DNA from: Diphasiastrum complanatum
Taxonomy: Eukaryota; Streptophyta; Lycopodiopsida; Lycopodiales; Lycopodiaceae
NCBI GenBank assembly: GCA_029204225.1
Contig: CM055104.1
Location: forward strand, 40,353,846-40,417,845
Length of the DNA stretch: 64,000 bases
Direction: 5' to 3'
A program made the position numbers and the translations under genes. Numbering within the stretch: position 1 is the first letter of the stretch; the number at the start of each line of letters is the position of its first letter. A model generated the notes under the pieces. The model worked only from the letters and a program-made list of their open reading frames with translations. It made no database searches and was not told the origin of the DNA. Shown here in pieces: positions 35,349 through 44,616 of this stretch.

Positions 35349-36079
35349 TGTGAATTTTACACATGTGGAGTGTCCACCACATGTGATTATGATCTCCTAA
35401 GGTGTGTAGATGCACAATGATCAAGACTAGCTTGAGATTCAAGATCTATCTTTAACGCAATGGCAAAAACACACTACTACATGCATTAACTCACTTCCAA
35501 AGTACATACACATGTGTGGGAAGTGTTCCAAAATAAAACTAAGTAAAAACAAGATGCTCTCCTCGGGTAGAGAGAGAATCCTACCAATAGCTCTCGAGTA
35601 GAGAGAGAATGCTAGAAAACACTTACTCAAAAATCCACTTAATCTCCAAAATTACTTAGCATAGAATGAGAAGTACAATGACACTAGTAGATCCACGAGC
35701 TAATCCAAGCTCAACATGATTGGACCACACATTTACCACCTCTTAATCCTATTGGACCATTGATCCATTCACCTCTTGATTCTATTGGATCATTCTCAAG
35801 CATATCTAAAATCCTATTGGACCATTGATGGTTCCACCTCTAATCCTATTGGCCCTCTTGAACTTCATCAAACTAAATCACTACACTTGTCAACACTCTC
35901 TTTAGCTCGAGTTTAATCTCCTACACTACTTTGGCTCAATAGTGGCATTACATGTGGAATTGATCAATTTGTCATCTATGCCAAATTTGACCCTATCATC
36001 ATTCTACACCAAGATGCTTGACATAGAAAAATGTAAGACTCCTACATCTAACATAGATAACCTTTTTGCATTTTTCACA
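35349..36079 (-). mobile_element. Copia solo LTR
   Basis: About 731 bases, TGTGAATTTTACACATGTGG … CATTTTTCACA, the same terminal sequence as the LTR at 15681-16368, and related internally to 58633-59350 (CTCTCCTCGGGTAGAGAGAGAAT, ATGTGGAATTGA, CTACACCAAGATGCTTGA). No primer-binding site or coding sequence adjoins it, as expected after recombination between LTRs. Flanks are AAAAT and AAAGA, an imperfect duplication; shifting the edges gives a perfect CAAAA. It sits at the 3' end of the histone-like ORF. Confidence 0.7.
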
Positions 36080-37072
36080 AAAGAGCAGATACTTTGTTGC
36101 TGGTGTGAATCCATTTGTCAGACACTGTGACAATGTGTCATTATTCTCCTTGAAGGCCTGAAGCATAAAGTTACTCAGCACCAGCAACTCATTGGATGAA
36201 TCTCTTGCAATGTCATATTGCAAGAGTGTAAGCCCGGACTCTATCACAGGATCACTGATAGAAGCTCGTCTGTCTTTGAGATCCAAGCAATCTAGAACTC
36301 TAAAATTAATACTAAAATCAAGTTCATGTAGTCTAAAACAAAAAGGAGTACCAATTGTATCTATAGCATCGGATATGTCTTTCTCAAATTTAAGATAATC
36401 ATCCAAATCTATATATGTATAAAAATTTGGAGGAGAAGGAGGAGGTGGATGTGTAGTATCTACAGGAATTAAAGGGGTATCCAAAATAGATGTAGCTATA
36501 TTTACAACATTATCAACAACAGCGTTATCTACAATGGATTCCGGGTTAGGCTTCACAGAATCTGTGGTGTCTACTCTCCTTACTTTCTTCGGAGCTCTCT
36601 TGGGGGCTGTATGCTTCCTAGGACGCTTTGTAGAAAGATCAGTCCTATCTACAGGAGTTGGTCTAGGAGCAGCAGACTGAGATACGTGTAACCTGCAATA
36701 CCTATCCCTCATTCTCATCAGGAGCTAAAAATCCTTGGGCATTATGGTGACTCTCTTGGAATGGATTGCAAGCAAAAAAGAATCCTAAAAAAAAAGGCTA
36801 ATGTAATCTTCAGTAGCCTCCTGAAGGCACTGAAGAGCATTGGATGTGAATCTAACTAGCTGTCCGAGATCATTTCTTGTTATGTTTCGGACAACACAAT
36901 AGAATGGAGCTCTTGGGATCAACAGAGTGATCTATGATACTTGCATATCTCAGAGAGCCACCTGCTGCGGTTGCGCGTTCTAGGTCTAGCGGGTGGTGTA
37001 ATGGCAACCGCAGGGGCTGAGGATGAGCCAAGAGAGAAGAAGTCCCTCCTTGTCTACTTTCTCCTATCCATG
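36080..37072 (-). pseudogene. Histone H3 (CenH3-like) pseudogene with long C-terminal extension
   Basis: From the ATG at 37072 the minus strand reads M-D-R-R-K-stop-T-R-R, recalling the H3 start, then a divergent tail (APAVAITPPARPRTRNRSRW) and the H3 fold in pieces. Alpha-N appears as EICKYHRS (frameshifted), then LLIPRAPFYCVVRNITRND, alpha-2 as FTSNALQCLQEATEDYI, and L2/alpha-3 as DSFLLAIHSKRVTIMPKDF, ending near LLMRMRDR. The LLIP motif and longer loop 1 favour a centromeric H3 over canonical H3. Lesions: TAG at codon 6, frameshifts near 36945, 36930 and 36790 (a T9 run), and TAG after KDF. Beyond the fold a 210-codon frame stays open: a basic Pro/Lys segment (STKRPRKHTAPKRAPKKVRR) and an acidic region (NFYTYIDLDDYLKFEKDISD) ending near the solo LTR. 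Normal H3 and CenH3 end a few residues after the fold. The extension matches nothing I know. Confidence 0.65.
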
Positions 37073-37958
37073 GACATGTACTATGGGATAGCGGACTTGT
37101 GCGTGACGGTTAGGATGAGCAGGGAGGGATGATAAAGACCTCGCAGAGGACCGATATGTACGGACATAATGTACGGTATATCGGACCTGTGCGAGCCAAA
37201 TATAAGAGAGAGCGATTAGTTTTGATGATAGGCGCACAAGTGCGATACGGGGAGACACGTAGGCAAATGTATCGGACCTGTGCGCATGGAAGGAGGTAGG
37301 AGGAATATCGATTGTGAAGGACGCGCACAAGTGCGATATGCGGAGCGAAAAAAAAGTGAAAAAAATTCATCGAAGTTTGTGATTTTATATCGCAGTTCGC
37401 ACATGCGAACGAACGTCTTGTCACACGAGTGAGAGTTGTACGGACAAATGCGAGAGCGACAGGTGTCACCCTGTCACATTACACGGGTGAGATTTGTATG
37501 AGCAAATGCGAGAGTGACATGTCACCCTGTCACATTACACGTGTGAGATTTGTACAAGCAAATGCGAGAGCGACATGTGTTGTCGATCAATCGAATGAAC
37601 ACGTGACATGTGTCCAGGTGTCATTTCACACGTGTCCAGGTGTCATCTCACACGTGCCAGTGCTTGTAGTCCAATTGAAAGTAGACACGTGTCGTTTGTC
37701 CGTTGATTACACGTGCAAAAATTTCGTATAAATGGCACGAAAATCGATTAATTTTTTACCTTTTCCGTTCTCAAAATTTGCAGCATATCGCGCTTGTGCG
37801 CGTGCATTGTTGTCCGTTTGCTTGCAATGATACCTACTTGCACACAAGTGTGATATTCGATATCTGCCTGTCGTACATATCTCTCTTGTGCACCATCTTG
37901 ATAGTTAGTTTTGTTTCAGTTCTCCCTCGTGCACAAGTGCGATATTCACGTTACTGCC
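37073..37958. promoter_or_regulatory. Intergenic, putatively bidirectional promoter with G-box cluster
   Basis: Lies between two divergent pseudogenes. Six perfect CACGTG boxes occur at 37538, 37600, 37629, 37651, 37686 and 37710, just before TATAAAT at 37727-37733, which is 226 bases upstream of the plus-strand ATG at 37959. A 16-bp motif close to GCGCACAAGTGCGATA occurs at 37232, 37323, 37840, 37929 and inverted at 37786. A 56-58-bp tandem unit starts at 37423, 37481 and 37537 (ACACG(A/G/T)GTGAGA(G/T)TTGTA). CACGTG is the plant G-box bound by bZIP and bHLH factors; use here is inferred. Confidence 0.6.
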
Positions 37959-39149
37959 ATGGCCTCTTCCTCAGGATCCTCATGAGATTCAGGCTTGAGT
38001 TCATTTCTTAGTGAATTTGGGATTACTGAAAACCTAGACTACTTCCACAACCTATTCAGGCCATATCTACATGTTTTCAGGACTGCACAACCAAACTCTG
38101 ACGTATTTTATGAACATTATGTTAGATTCAGAGATATACTTAGTAAGCATGTTTTCTCCATAGGTCCACTCCAGTACATGCATTATACTGATCCTGTTCA
38201 TTTCTTCCCAGCTTTCAGACATAGACTGGATAGAATGTTCACCAAATTGTTTGATCTTTTCAAAAGCAGTTCAATGTGTCCATATTGCAACAAGAAATGT
38301 CGATTGGTTGAATATTAGAGTGGTTTCGTACTTTTCGTGTTAGTTCAGATCCCAGATGATGAGGAAGTTTTTGTTGCTGACCCTCCTTTTGCATCATCCT
38401 CTATTCAGTCAGCTATTAAGGATATCGGTCACTTTCTTATCGACACTCTTGATAAGGAAAGTGACTTCATTGATGTAAATACTGATGTTCTCTGGGATTC
38501 TTTTATTGGCCAAAATACATCTGATGATGAATTCAACCCTATAGAGGAGTCGAAATGTCTTTTCAATTTGTCTGTATATTATATTCATGACGATGTATAT
38601 ATTACTACTGTTGATTTATGTAAATTTTTTGACTATCGTGAAGACGAGATTCTATGTTTATTATCCGGCACAATTTTTGAATTCTCCGACTTTGTATATT
38701 TTGAAACAGATGACCTTGTTGCTGGTATTGATTTTGATGATGAGGAGGGACTTATGACCGGTGAAGAATGCCTGACTAAGACTTTATCAAATATAGCTGA
38801 GGATGGACGAGGCAGACCATCCGATGAAGAATTCACGACAATTCAATCCCAGATGGGCTTCCCTCATCCATCATTAATGCATTTCACTGATGATTCCACT
38901 TCAGTACGTGGTCATTATTCATCCTGATCTGGTTGCTGCTGATGATGAAGAATGTGTAAGTGTTTAAACTTCCTTGCATTAGAATGTTTTTAATCACTGA
39001 ATGTGTTTTTGCTAACATATTTCCTATTGCAGGATGCTCTCATAATAGATGATTTTGCTGCGAGACGAGGTGGTTTCAGACAACACGCATCCTCGTTCCA
39101 GAGGGACAGTGGATTGGGCCACTATCTTAGGCATTTCCTGAAGCGCTAG
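37959..39149 (+). pseudogene. Acidic protein gene of unknown function, two exons, decayed
   Basis: ATG at 37959 in good context (TGCCATGGCC), start MASSSGSS, then an in-frame TGA, a helical block (FLSEFGITENLDYFHNLFRP, FRDILSKHVFSIGPLQ) with a CPYCNKKC metal-binding-like pair near 38276-38300, an in-frame TAG at 38316, then a long acidic block (LIDTLDKESDFIDVNTDVLW, DFDDEEGLMTGEECL) and a frameshift near 38890. Exon 1 ends DDEEC at 38955; the 77-bp intron 38956-39032 has GTAAGT and TATTGCAG; exon 2 ends DSGLGHYLRHFLKR at 39149. With three lesions and a clean intron it looks like a formerly expressed gene. No family recognised; it may be host or captured. It is head-to-head with the histone-like pseudogene and shows a similar state of decay. 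Confidence 0.55.
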
Positions 39150-39419
39150 CAGAGAATTTCTTCATGACAATACTGCCATAGAATCTGACACAAGATTGGA
39201 TGATGAGTAGTTGACACTTTGTATTTTGGTATAATACAATCAATACATTTACATTGAGTATTTCTCCTCTCTTGTTCAATGAATTTTCAAAGCAATTCTG
39301 AACATGTCATGATTTGATGACAATGATGATCTTCTACTCAGCAATCGTCTAACTTTCTCTTCCTGTATGAACTTGCATGCTTTTCTAAACTTGTTGTATT
39401 GTGTGGACTTTGTTATATG
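39150..39419. other. Convergent 3' region, no gene recognised
   Basis: Short interval between the acidic-protein gene and the 3' end of the minus-strand transposase-like gene. Confidence 0.4.
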
Positions 39420-40152
39420 TCAAATTTGAACTCTGCGGTAGAACCACTGAAACAATTGACAAATGTAGTTTCGTTTTTCATTGGTTCCTCCATGTTTTGT
39501 ATTTCGATAAAATGCTGCTCGTGCTTGCCAATGTGACTTCTCCATCCCTTGTGATGACCATACACTCAAGCTTCCATATGTATTTGCAAAAAATGTTGTA
39601 TGATCTCTTATTATGTGCTGCATATGTCAAAATCATAATATTAGTCTTATGTTTGGATCTAAATATATATGAAAATTTGAAAGCATTTTGAAAATTTTAT
39701 ACTAACCATGTAATGAGTGATGTGATCTTCTCCCCATGCTTTTGATACTACATTAACGAACTCGACACAAGTCCTTTGGACAGCTATCTTATCAATATCA
39801 GAGTATTTTTCTTTTCTTAAAATAGCAATCATACTATCAAGCTTTTTCCATACATCAACTTTTAGTACTTTGGTTTTGCCATCTTTCTCGAAGTCTTGAG
39901 TGGCAGCAATAATATCTGTCCAGACTGAGTGTTGAAGATTAGAAGCCTTACCAGTATGAATTGATAGGAAACGACGTGCTTTTGCACCTCCTATGCTTGG
40001 CTTAGTTGGCATGTTCCCATTCTTTCCTAAAATCTTTTCATCTTTTTGAATTTTGACATGTCCTTTATGGAGTCCTGCTTTTGATAAAACATCTTCTAAT
40101 TGAGAGATAGCTTCCTTTGCTAATGATGTTGGCTTAGTATTCCAAGCAAAAA

Positions 40153-40628
40153 CAGTTGAAATTCTGTTAGGATCTAGTGCAGTATGCAGATCACATCACA
40201 CAATCACCATAACCACTCCTCATAGGCTCTCAAAGATGGCACAACAAAAGTTAATAGATTACAAAGAAACACCGTACATATAGAGTATTCACAAACTGCA
40301 TGAAAAGGCAGGTGTCTTAAAAATTGGCCTACCACTTGTCAAACTGAGGTCGGGCCCAATATGGCCAAATTCGAGTGACAAACTTGGGACATGCCCCCAA
40401 GTATAGCAAGTACTGTAAATAACTCTGTACAAGCTAATTCTTCCTATGCCATGGCTACCCGGCTAACCCAAGTAGTCGTCTATGGAATCAGTGCCCGATC
40501 AATATATCCTAACGAGTCACGTCCCGATCACAACCATATACAGTAAACCAAATAAACTGTACACTAGTTACATCATCACATTTAGAGCTTACATAAAATG
40601 TATATCAGATTAACTCTGATTTCTCATT
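40153..40628 (-). repeat. LTR of the non-autonomous element (3' copy)
   Basis: Contains GTTAGGATCTAGTGC … CGGGCCCAATATGGCC … TCAGATTAACTCT; near-identical to 41562-42034. Confidence 0.85.
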
Positions 40629-41561
40629 GATCTGTTTCCTCTCAATCGGACGACTATCCATAAATCCGCGCGCTGGTCCTCGGCCCTAGGTCTACGGGTC
40701 CCTTCAAGGCACTATGGGCCTCTCCTCTTCACCACGCGCGCGACCTTCGCGACTCCACGCCTCTCTCTCTCCTCTTTGCTTCTTGATGCTTTCAAGGTTC
40801 TCCTTCGCAGCAAGGTATGGCAGCCCTCCCCAATCGATCTCCAGCTCCTTCTACAGGTCGCGGCCATCCACGACCATCTGCCAGTATCCTCACACAGCTA
40901 GGGCGCCTCCATATAGCCATTTACAGCTCTGCAATTGGTCTCCTATAAAATGAAATCTTCCATTTTGTGCTTGCAAACCCTAGCCTTGAAAAGAATGAGG
41001 ATTTCTTGGCCTTTGCTCAATCTTTCACTGAGCTTACTCTTGCAGCTCTCTGTCAGTCTGAGGTCGCCCTACCTCAAGCATTTCGATGCAATTTTCGGCA
41101 TGTTAATTGGTGCAGTATTGTTCCAAAACAGGCTAATTTTCTGAGAAATCCACCAACACCCCACGAAACCGAAATTTTTTGAAATTTTCTTAGTTTTCCA
41201 CCCAATCACACCCTGTAAACTGCCCTGACTGTGTAAAACTGTGCTTTACAGCTCTCTTGCAAATCCAATTGCTTCAACCCACTGCCTACATAGTCAATTA
41301 CTTAGCCATCATCAATGATTTCTCCGAAATCACCGGAACTGCAAGTTTTTCCGTGAATTCTCCCTGGAATCCACCTACGAGGATCATTCTGATCTTCTCT
41401 GAAGCTCTGATCGAAGGAACTTTGTTGTCTCCTGCCATCCGGACTGTCGATACCTCGTATGGAGTCCTCTCTCCTGAGATGCTCTGAGTGCTATTTCTCC
41501 TTGTGAAAGATGCTATTCCATAGCTTCACCGGATCGTGCATACCTGCATCACCCATACCAA

Positions 41562-42034
41562 GCTGAAATTCTGTTAGGATCTAGTGCAATATGCAGATCA
41601 CATCACACAATCACCATAGCCACTCCTCACAAGCTCTCAAAGATGGCACAACAAAAGTTAATAGATTACAAAGAAACACTGTACATATAGAGTATTCACA
41701 AACTGCATGAAAAGGCAGGTGTCTTAAAAATTGGCCTACCACCTGTCAAACTAAGGTCGGGCCCAATATGGCCAAATTCGACCGACAAACTTGGGACATG
41801 CCCCCAAGTATAACAAGTAATGTAAATAACTCTGTATAGGCTAATTCTTCCTATGTGTGGCTACCCGGCTAACCCAAGTAGCCGTCTACGGAATCAGTGC
41901 CCGATCAATATATCCTAACGGGTCACGTCCCGATCACAACCATATACAGTAAACCAAATAAACTGTACACTAGTTACATCATCACATTTAGAGCTTACAT
42001 AAAATGTATGTCAGATTAACTCTAATTTCTAACT
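41562..42034 (-). repeat. LTR of the non-autonomous element (5' copy)
   Basis: Second copy, differing by scattered single bases. The adjoining minus-strand TTGGTATGGGTGATGC shares only its first bases with a tRNA-iMet site, so the primer is uncertain. Confidence 0.82.
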
Positions 42035-43013
42035 AAAACTATATGAAGATAAATGATCTTTTCTATTAATCTAACTTCTGCATGAAGAGTGCAAACATGC
42101 ACATTTTTTAAGGGGATAGGCAACACAAGCTTCCAGTTTGGATCTGCATATTCTCTAGTAATTCTTGTACTCCTAGTTACATCTTTTGCCATTTTCATGC
42201 AGTACAAACAAGGGTGTTTTGATGTAGCACCGTGAGAGACATTATACATATATTTCAATGTTTTCAAATCACCTGCTAAGTGTCATTCAACATTGAAGTC
42301 TCAAACTCCTGGAACATTGAGAAGTCCTCCATCCATATGGTCCTTGATGATCCTAGGATAAGATGTCCTTGAGAATATCCATGATAATAGATCATGATCC
42401 TCTTTCAGCACCTGTCCAAAGAATTAATCAGACTTAGTTTACAATGTATTAATACTATTCAATGAATGTAATCTAATAATGATGCTAGTTTCCTGAAACG
42501 CTGCCAACCACCATATATCATTTTCTGGCTAGACACTGAATTTGAAATCTTCTTGGTTCTTTGTTTTTATGATATAAATATGAGGCCCTTGTTTGAACAA
42601 TTTCTTGAAAAAATGAAGCATTAGATTGGTGATTGAAAATAAGTCTAGCTCTTGTACTAGTTTGCGTGGACCGACATCTCTTTTCTTTATGGTTGCAAAG
42701 TGCATTATGAATACGTATACCTTTTCAAGCAAACTAGCAGTTTTTTCATTAGGTTGACCAACTTATTGCACTAAAAAATGAGCATTCTTTGTTGTTAGAG
42801 TGCACGTAGATGAACGAGCACTATAGACAAATTCATTTTAGGAAGATGTTCTTCAATGGAGGTGGTTTTTCTCAATTGTCCTTGTGCAGCTCCTTGTACA
42901 TAAATTGTGAAATACTGATCAACTGAAGCTATTTCTAGAAATAAATGGGCCATGTTCTTCTTGGTATTACAAATAAGATAGCTTGAGATGAAATTTAGAA
43001 AACCTAGCATCAA

Positions 43014-43467
43014 GAATCAAATATCCTACAGCACACCAAGTATATTATGCAAACATATCTCGCTAGTTGCAACAAATAAATGAATAAAAACAACAACATA
43101 GGTTCAAAAAATCAACATACTTTTTAGCTTCTCTCAAACTGAAAAACAAACCGCTCAAGTTGGCATGCATTTTCTAAAATCTTCTCAAGTGAGACATTGG
43201 CATGATCTTTACAAATTTTCAAATAGTAAAATTTCACACTTCTTTTAGTTTTGTCTTTGTATGCAGTTTTCAAATACAATCAATTTCAAATTTCAACATT
43301 CTAATCATTAAAATTACTCTTAAACAAGTAACATATATTATGCAATTTCATGTAACATATTACTCTAAGCTTAATTTTTTTTAACAAATTAATCTTAGAA
43401 TTTTCAAACCAGCTAAATTATAGAAAATCATAACTATTTTACTCATATTCAAGTTCAAAGTTTGAAA
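43014..43467. other. No gene recognised
   Basis: AT-rich flank of the transposase-like gene. Confidence 0.4.
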
Positions 43468-43492
43468 GTGTGTGTGTGTGTGTGTGTGTGTG
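43468..43492 (+). repeat. (GT)n microsatellite
   Basis: GT dinucleotide run followed by alternating CACGCGCACGCGCGCG (purine-pyrimidine alternation favourable to Z-DNA) up to about 43508. Confidence 0.9.
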
Positions 43493-43581
43493 CACGCGCA
43501 CGCGCGCGAGCCTGTGAGTGTGAGTGTGTGTGTGAGCGTGCTAGCGTGTGTGAGAGAGAGATAGTGGGTGGTACTCACACT

Positions 43582-43582
<1 letters not shown>

Positions 43583-43671
<89 letters not shown>
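43583..43671 (+). repeat. (GA)n microsatellite
   Basis: About 44 uninterrupted AG dinucleotides, the third long GA array in the window and in the same strand orientation as the other two. Confidence 0.95.
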
Positions 43672-43673
<2 letters not shown>

Positions 43674-44616
43674 CCATATGTGATTCCCAATCTTTTAAAG
43701 AATGGGTGGAGTGGATCATAGTTAGTTCTTATTATTTGGAATTAAATGGGTAGCATGGCTCATCCTTTGCATAAGTGAATGAATTTCTAGAGATGTGTTG
43801 ATTGAGTCATCCTGTGATAAAAATGGCTTGGCCTAGATAAGTCTCCATCTTTTATGGTAAGATCCCCCACTGAAAAGATTAATGAAAAATTCATTCTCCC
43901 ATAGGTAATTGAAATAGCCTCCGGATTCCAGACCACCAACATTTTCCATAATAAAATATATTAAAAATTAAAGAAGACATGAAAAATTATGCCAATTCGA
44001 TTCCTATACTTTGCCCATTTTCCAGAGGAGCAGTACTGGAGACCTCCTTAGCTTGTTGACAAACAGTGATCAAAGGAAAAGACGAGCCAGAGAGAGTATC
44101 TTAATTCAAATATTCGTACATTTTAGGAATCACGATCCGAGTGTGATGGCAAAATGGATCGAAGTATTATCAAACGAGCCACAACTGGCACAACATACTC
44201 GTATTTCATCCTAGATACAAATACTGATATAGAATCTGAAAGGTCTTATAAAGCTGATTTAATGCAAACGGATGATAAAACCCAAAATAGATTTATCCAT
44301 CACACAATAAATTTCACACACAATCAATTTGATTGTATCAGCAAAGGAATTGATGATACAGTCATAAATATGGTGAATGATCGAGTTTCTACTGTAATCG
44401 AGTGAGTTTCTATCCTTTGTAGATTAATGAGAGGCGCACATCCGCTTAAAGGAAGAGCGGCTGAATGGATTAGTGAAATAAACTAATAATGCATATCAAT
44501 ATGAAGTGAATGAAGGAAAGAACACTAGCGAAACATGCATTTTTATGTGAGATCAGCAAAGTATCTTGAGTACGGGAATTTTGTTCCTGTGCTTCACCTG
44601 TGGTTGGACAATTTTC
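43672..44616. other. 3' flank of the 3-ketoacyl-CoA synthase gene, no gene recognised
   Basis: Downstream region of the minus-strand synthase gene; only short uninformative frames. Confidence 0.4.

Larger units (their letters stand above)
40153..42034 (-). mobile_element. Small non-autonomous LTR element (TRIM/LARD-like) with AAAAC target duplication
   Basis: Two direct repeats of about 470 bases (40153-40628 and 41562-42034) flank a 0.93-kb interior with no retroviral gene. Perfect AAAAC lies at 40148-40152 and 42035-42039; removing the element and one duplicate restores the host reading frame (…HIVFAWN…). The sense strand appears to be minus, because a purine tract GAGAGGAAACAGATCAA precedes the repeat at 40626. 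With these edges the element begins AGTT and ends AACT instead of TG/CA. The interior contains a GC-rich stretch (40665-40760) unlike its surroundings. Confidence 0.75.
39420..43013 (-). pseudogene. Transposase-like multi-exon gene interrupted by an LTR element
   Basis: Pieces on the minus strand in order: 43013-42795 (VQGAAQGQLRKTTSIEEHLP), 42732-42529 plus read-through WWLAAFQE, 42412-42300 after an acceptor-like TTGGACAG (LKEDHDLLSWIFSRTSYPRI), 42290-42040 (GDLKTLKYMYNVSHG, HPCLYCMK, NVHVCTLHAEVRLIEKI), then an inserted LTR element (40153-42034), 40147-39707 (VFAWNTKPTSLAKEAISQLE, SVWTDIIAATQDFEKDGK), an 89-bp intron 39706-39618 (GTTAGT … TATGCAG), and 39617-39420 (HIIRDHTTFFANTYGSLSVW, QGMEKSHWQARAAFYRNT, WFYRR). 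The GDLK/CLYC/VHVCTLHA and YGSL…QG.EK.H layout recalls uncharacterised DNA-transposase-like proteins found widely in eukaryotes; I cannot name the superfamily. Stops near 42545, 42330 and 42318 show decay. Confidence 0.55.

Noticed and set aside
37110-37469. Minus-strand frames in the G-box region (Tyr/Arg-rich)
   Set aside because: Composed of translations of the 16-bp and 58-bp repeats; no support as protein.
36080-39149. Endogenous giant-virus or caulimovirid origin for the histone and acidic genes
   Set aside because: Histone-fold genes do occur in large DNA viruses, but no capsid, polymerase or other viral gene is nearby, and the acidic gene has a plant-like intron. Kept only as a remote possibility.
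40714-41487. Small plus-strand frames inside the non-autonomous LTR element
   Set aside because: No gag/pol motifs, poor length, and the element appears to be oriented minus.
43381-43753. Frames over the GT/GA microsatellites at 43.5 kb
   Set aside because: Simple-repeat translations only.
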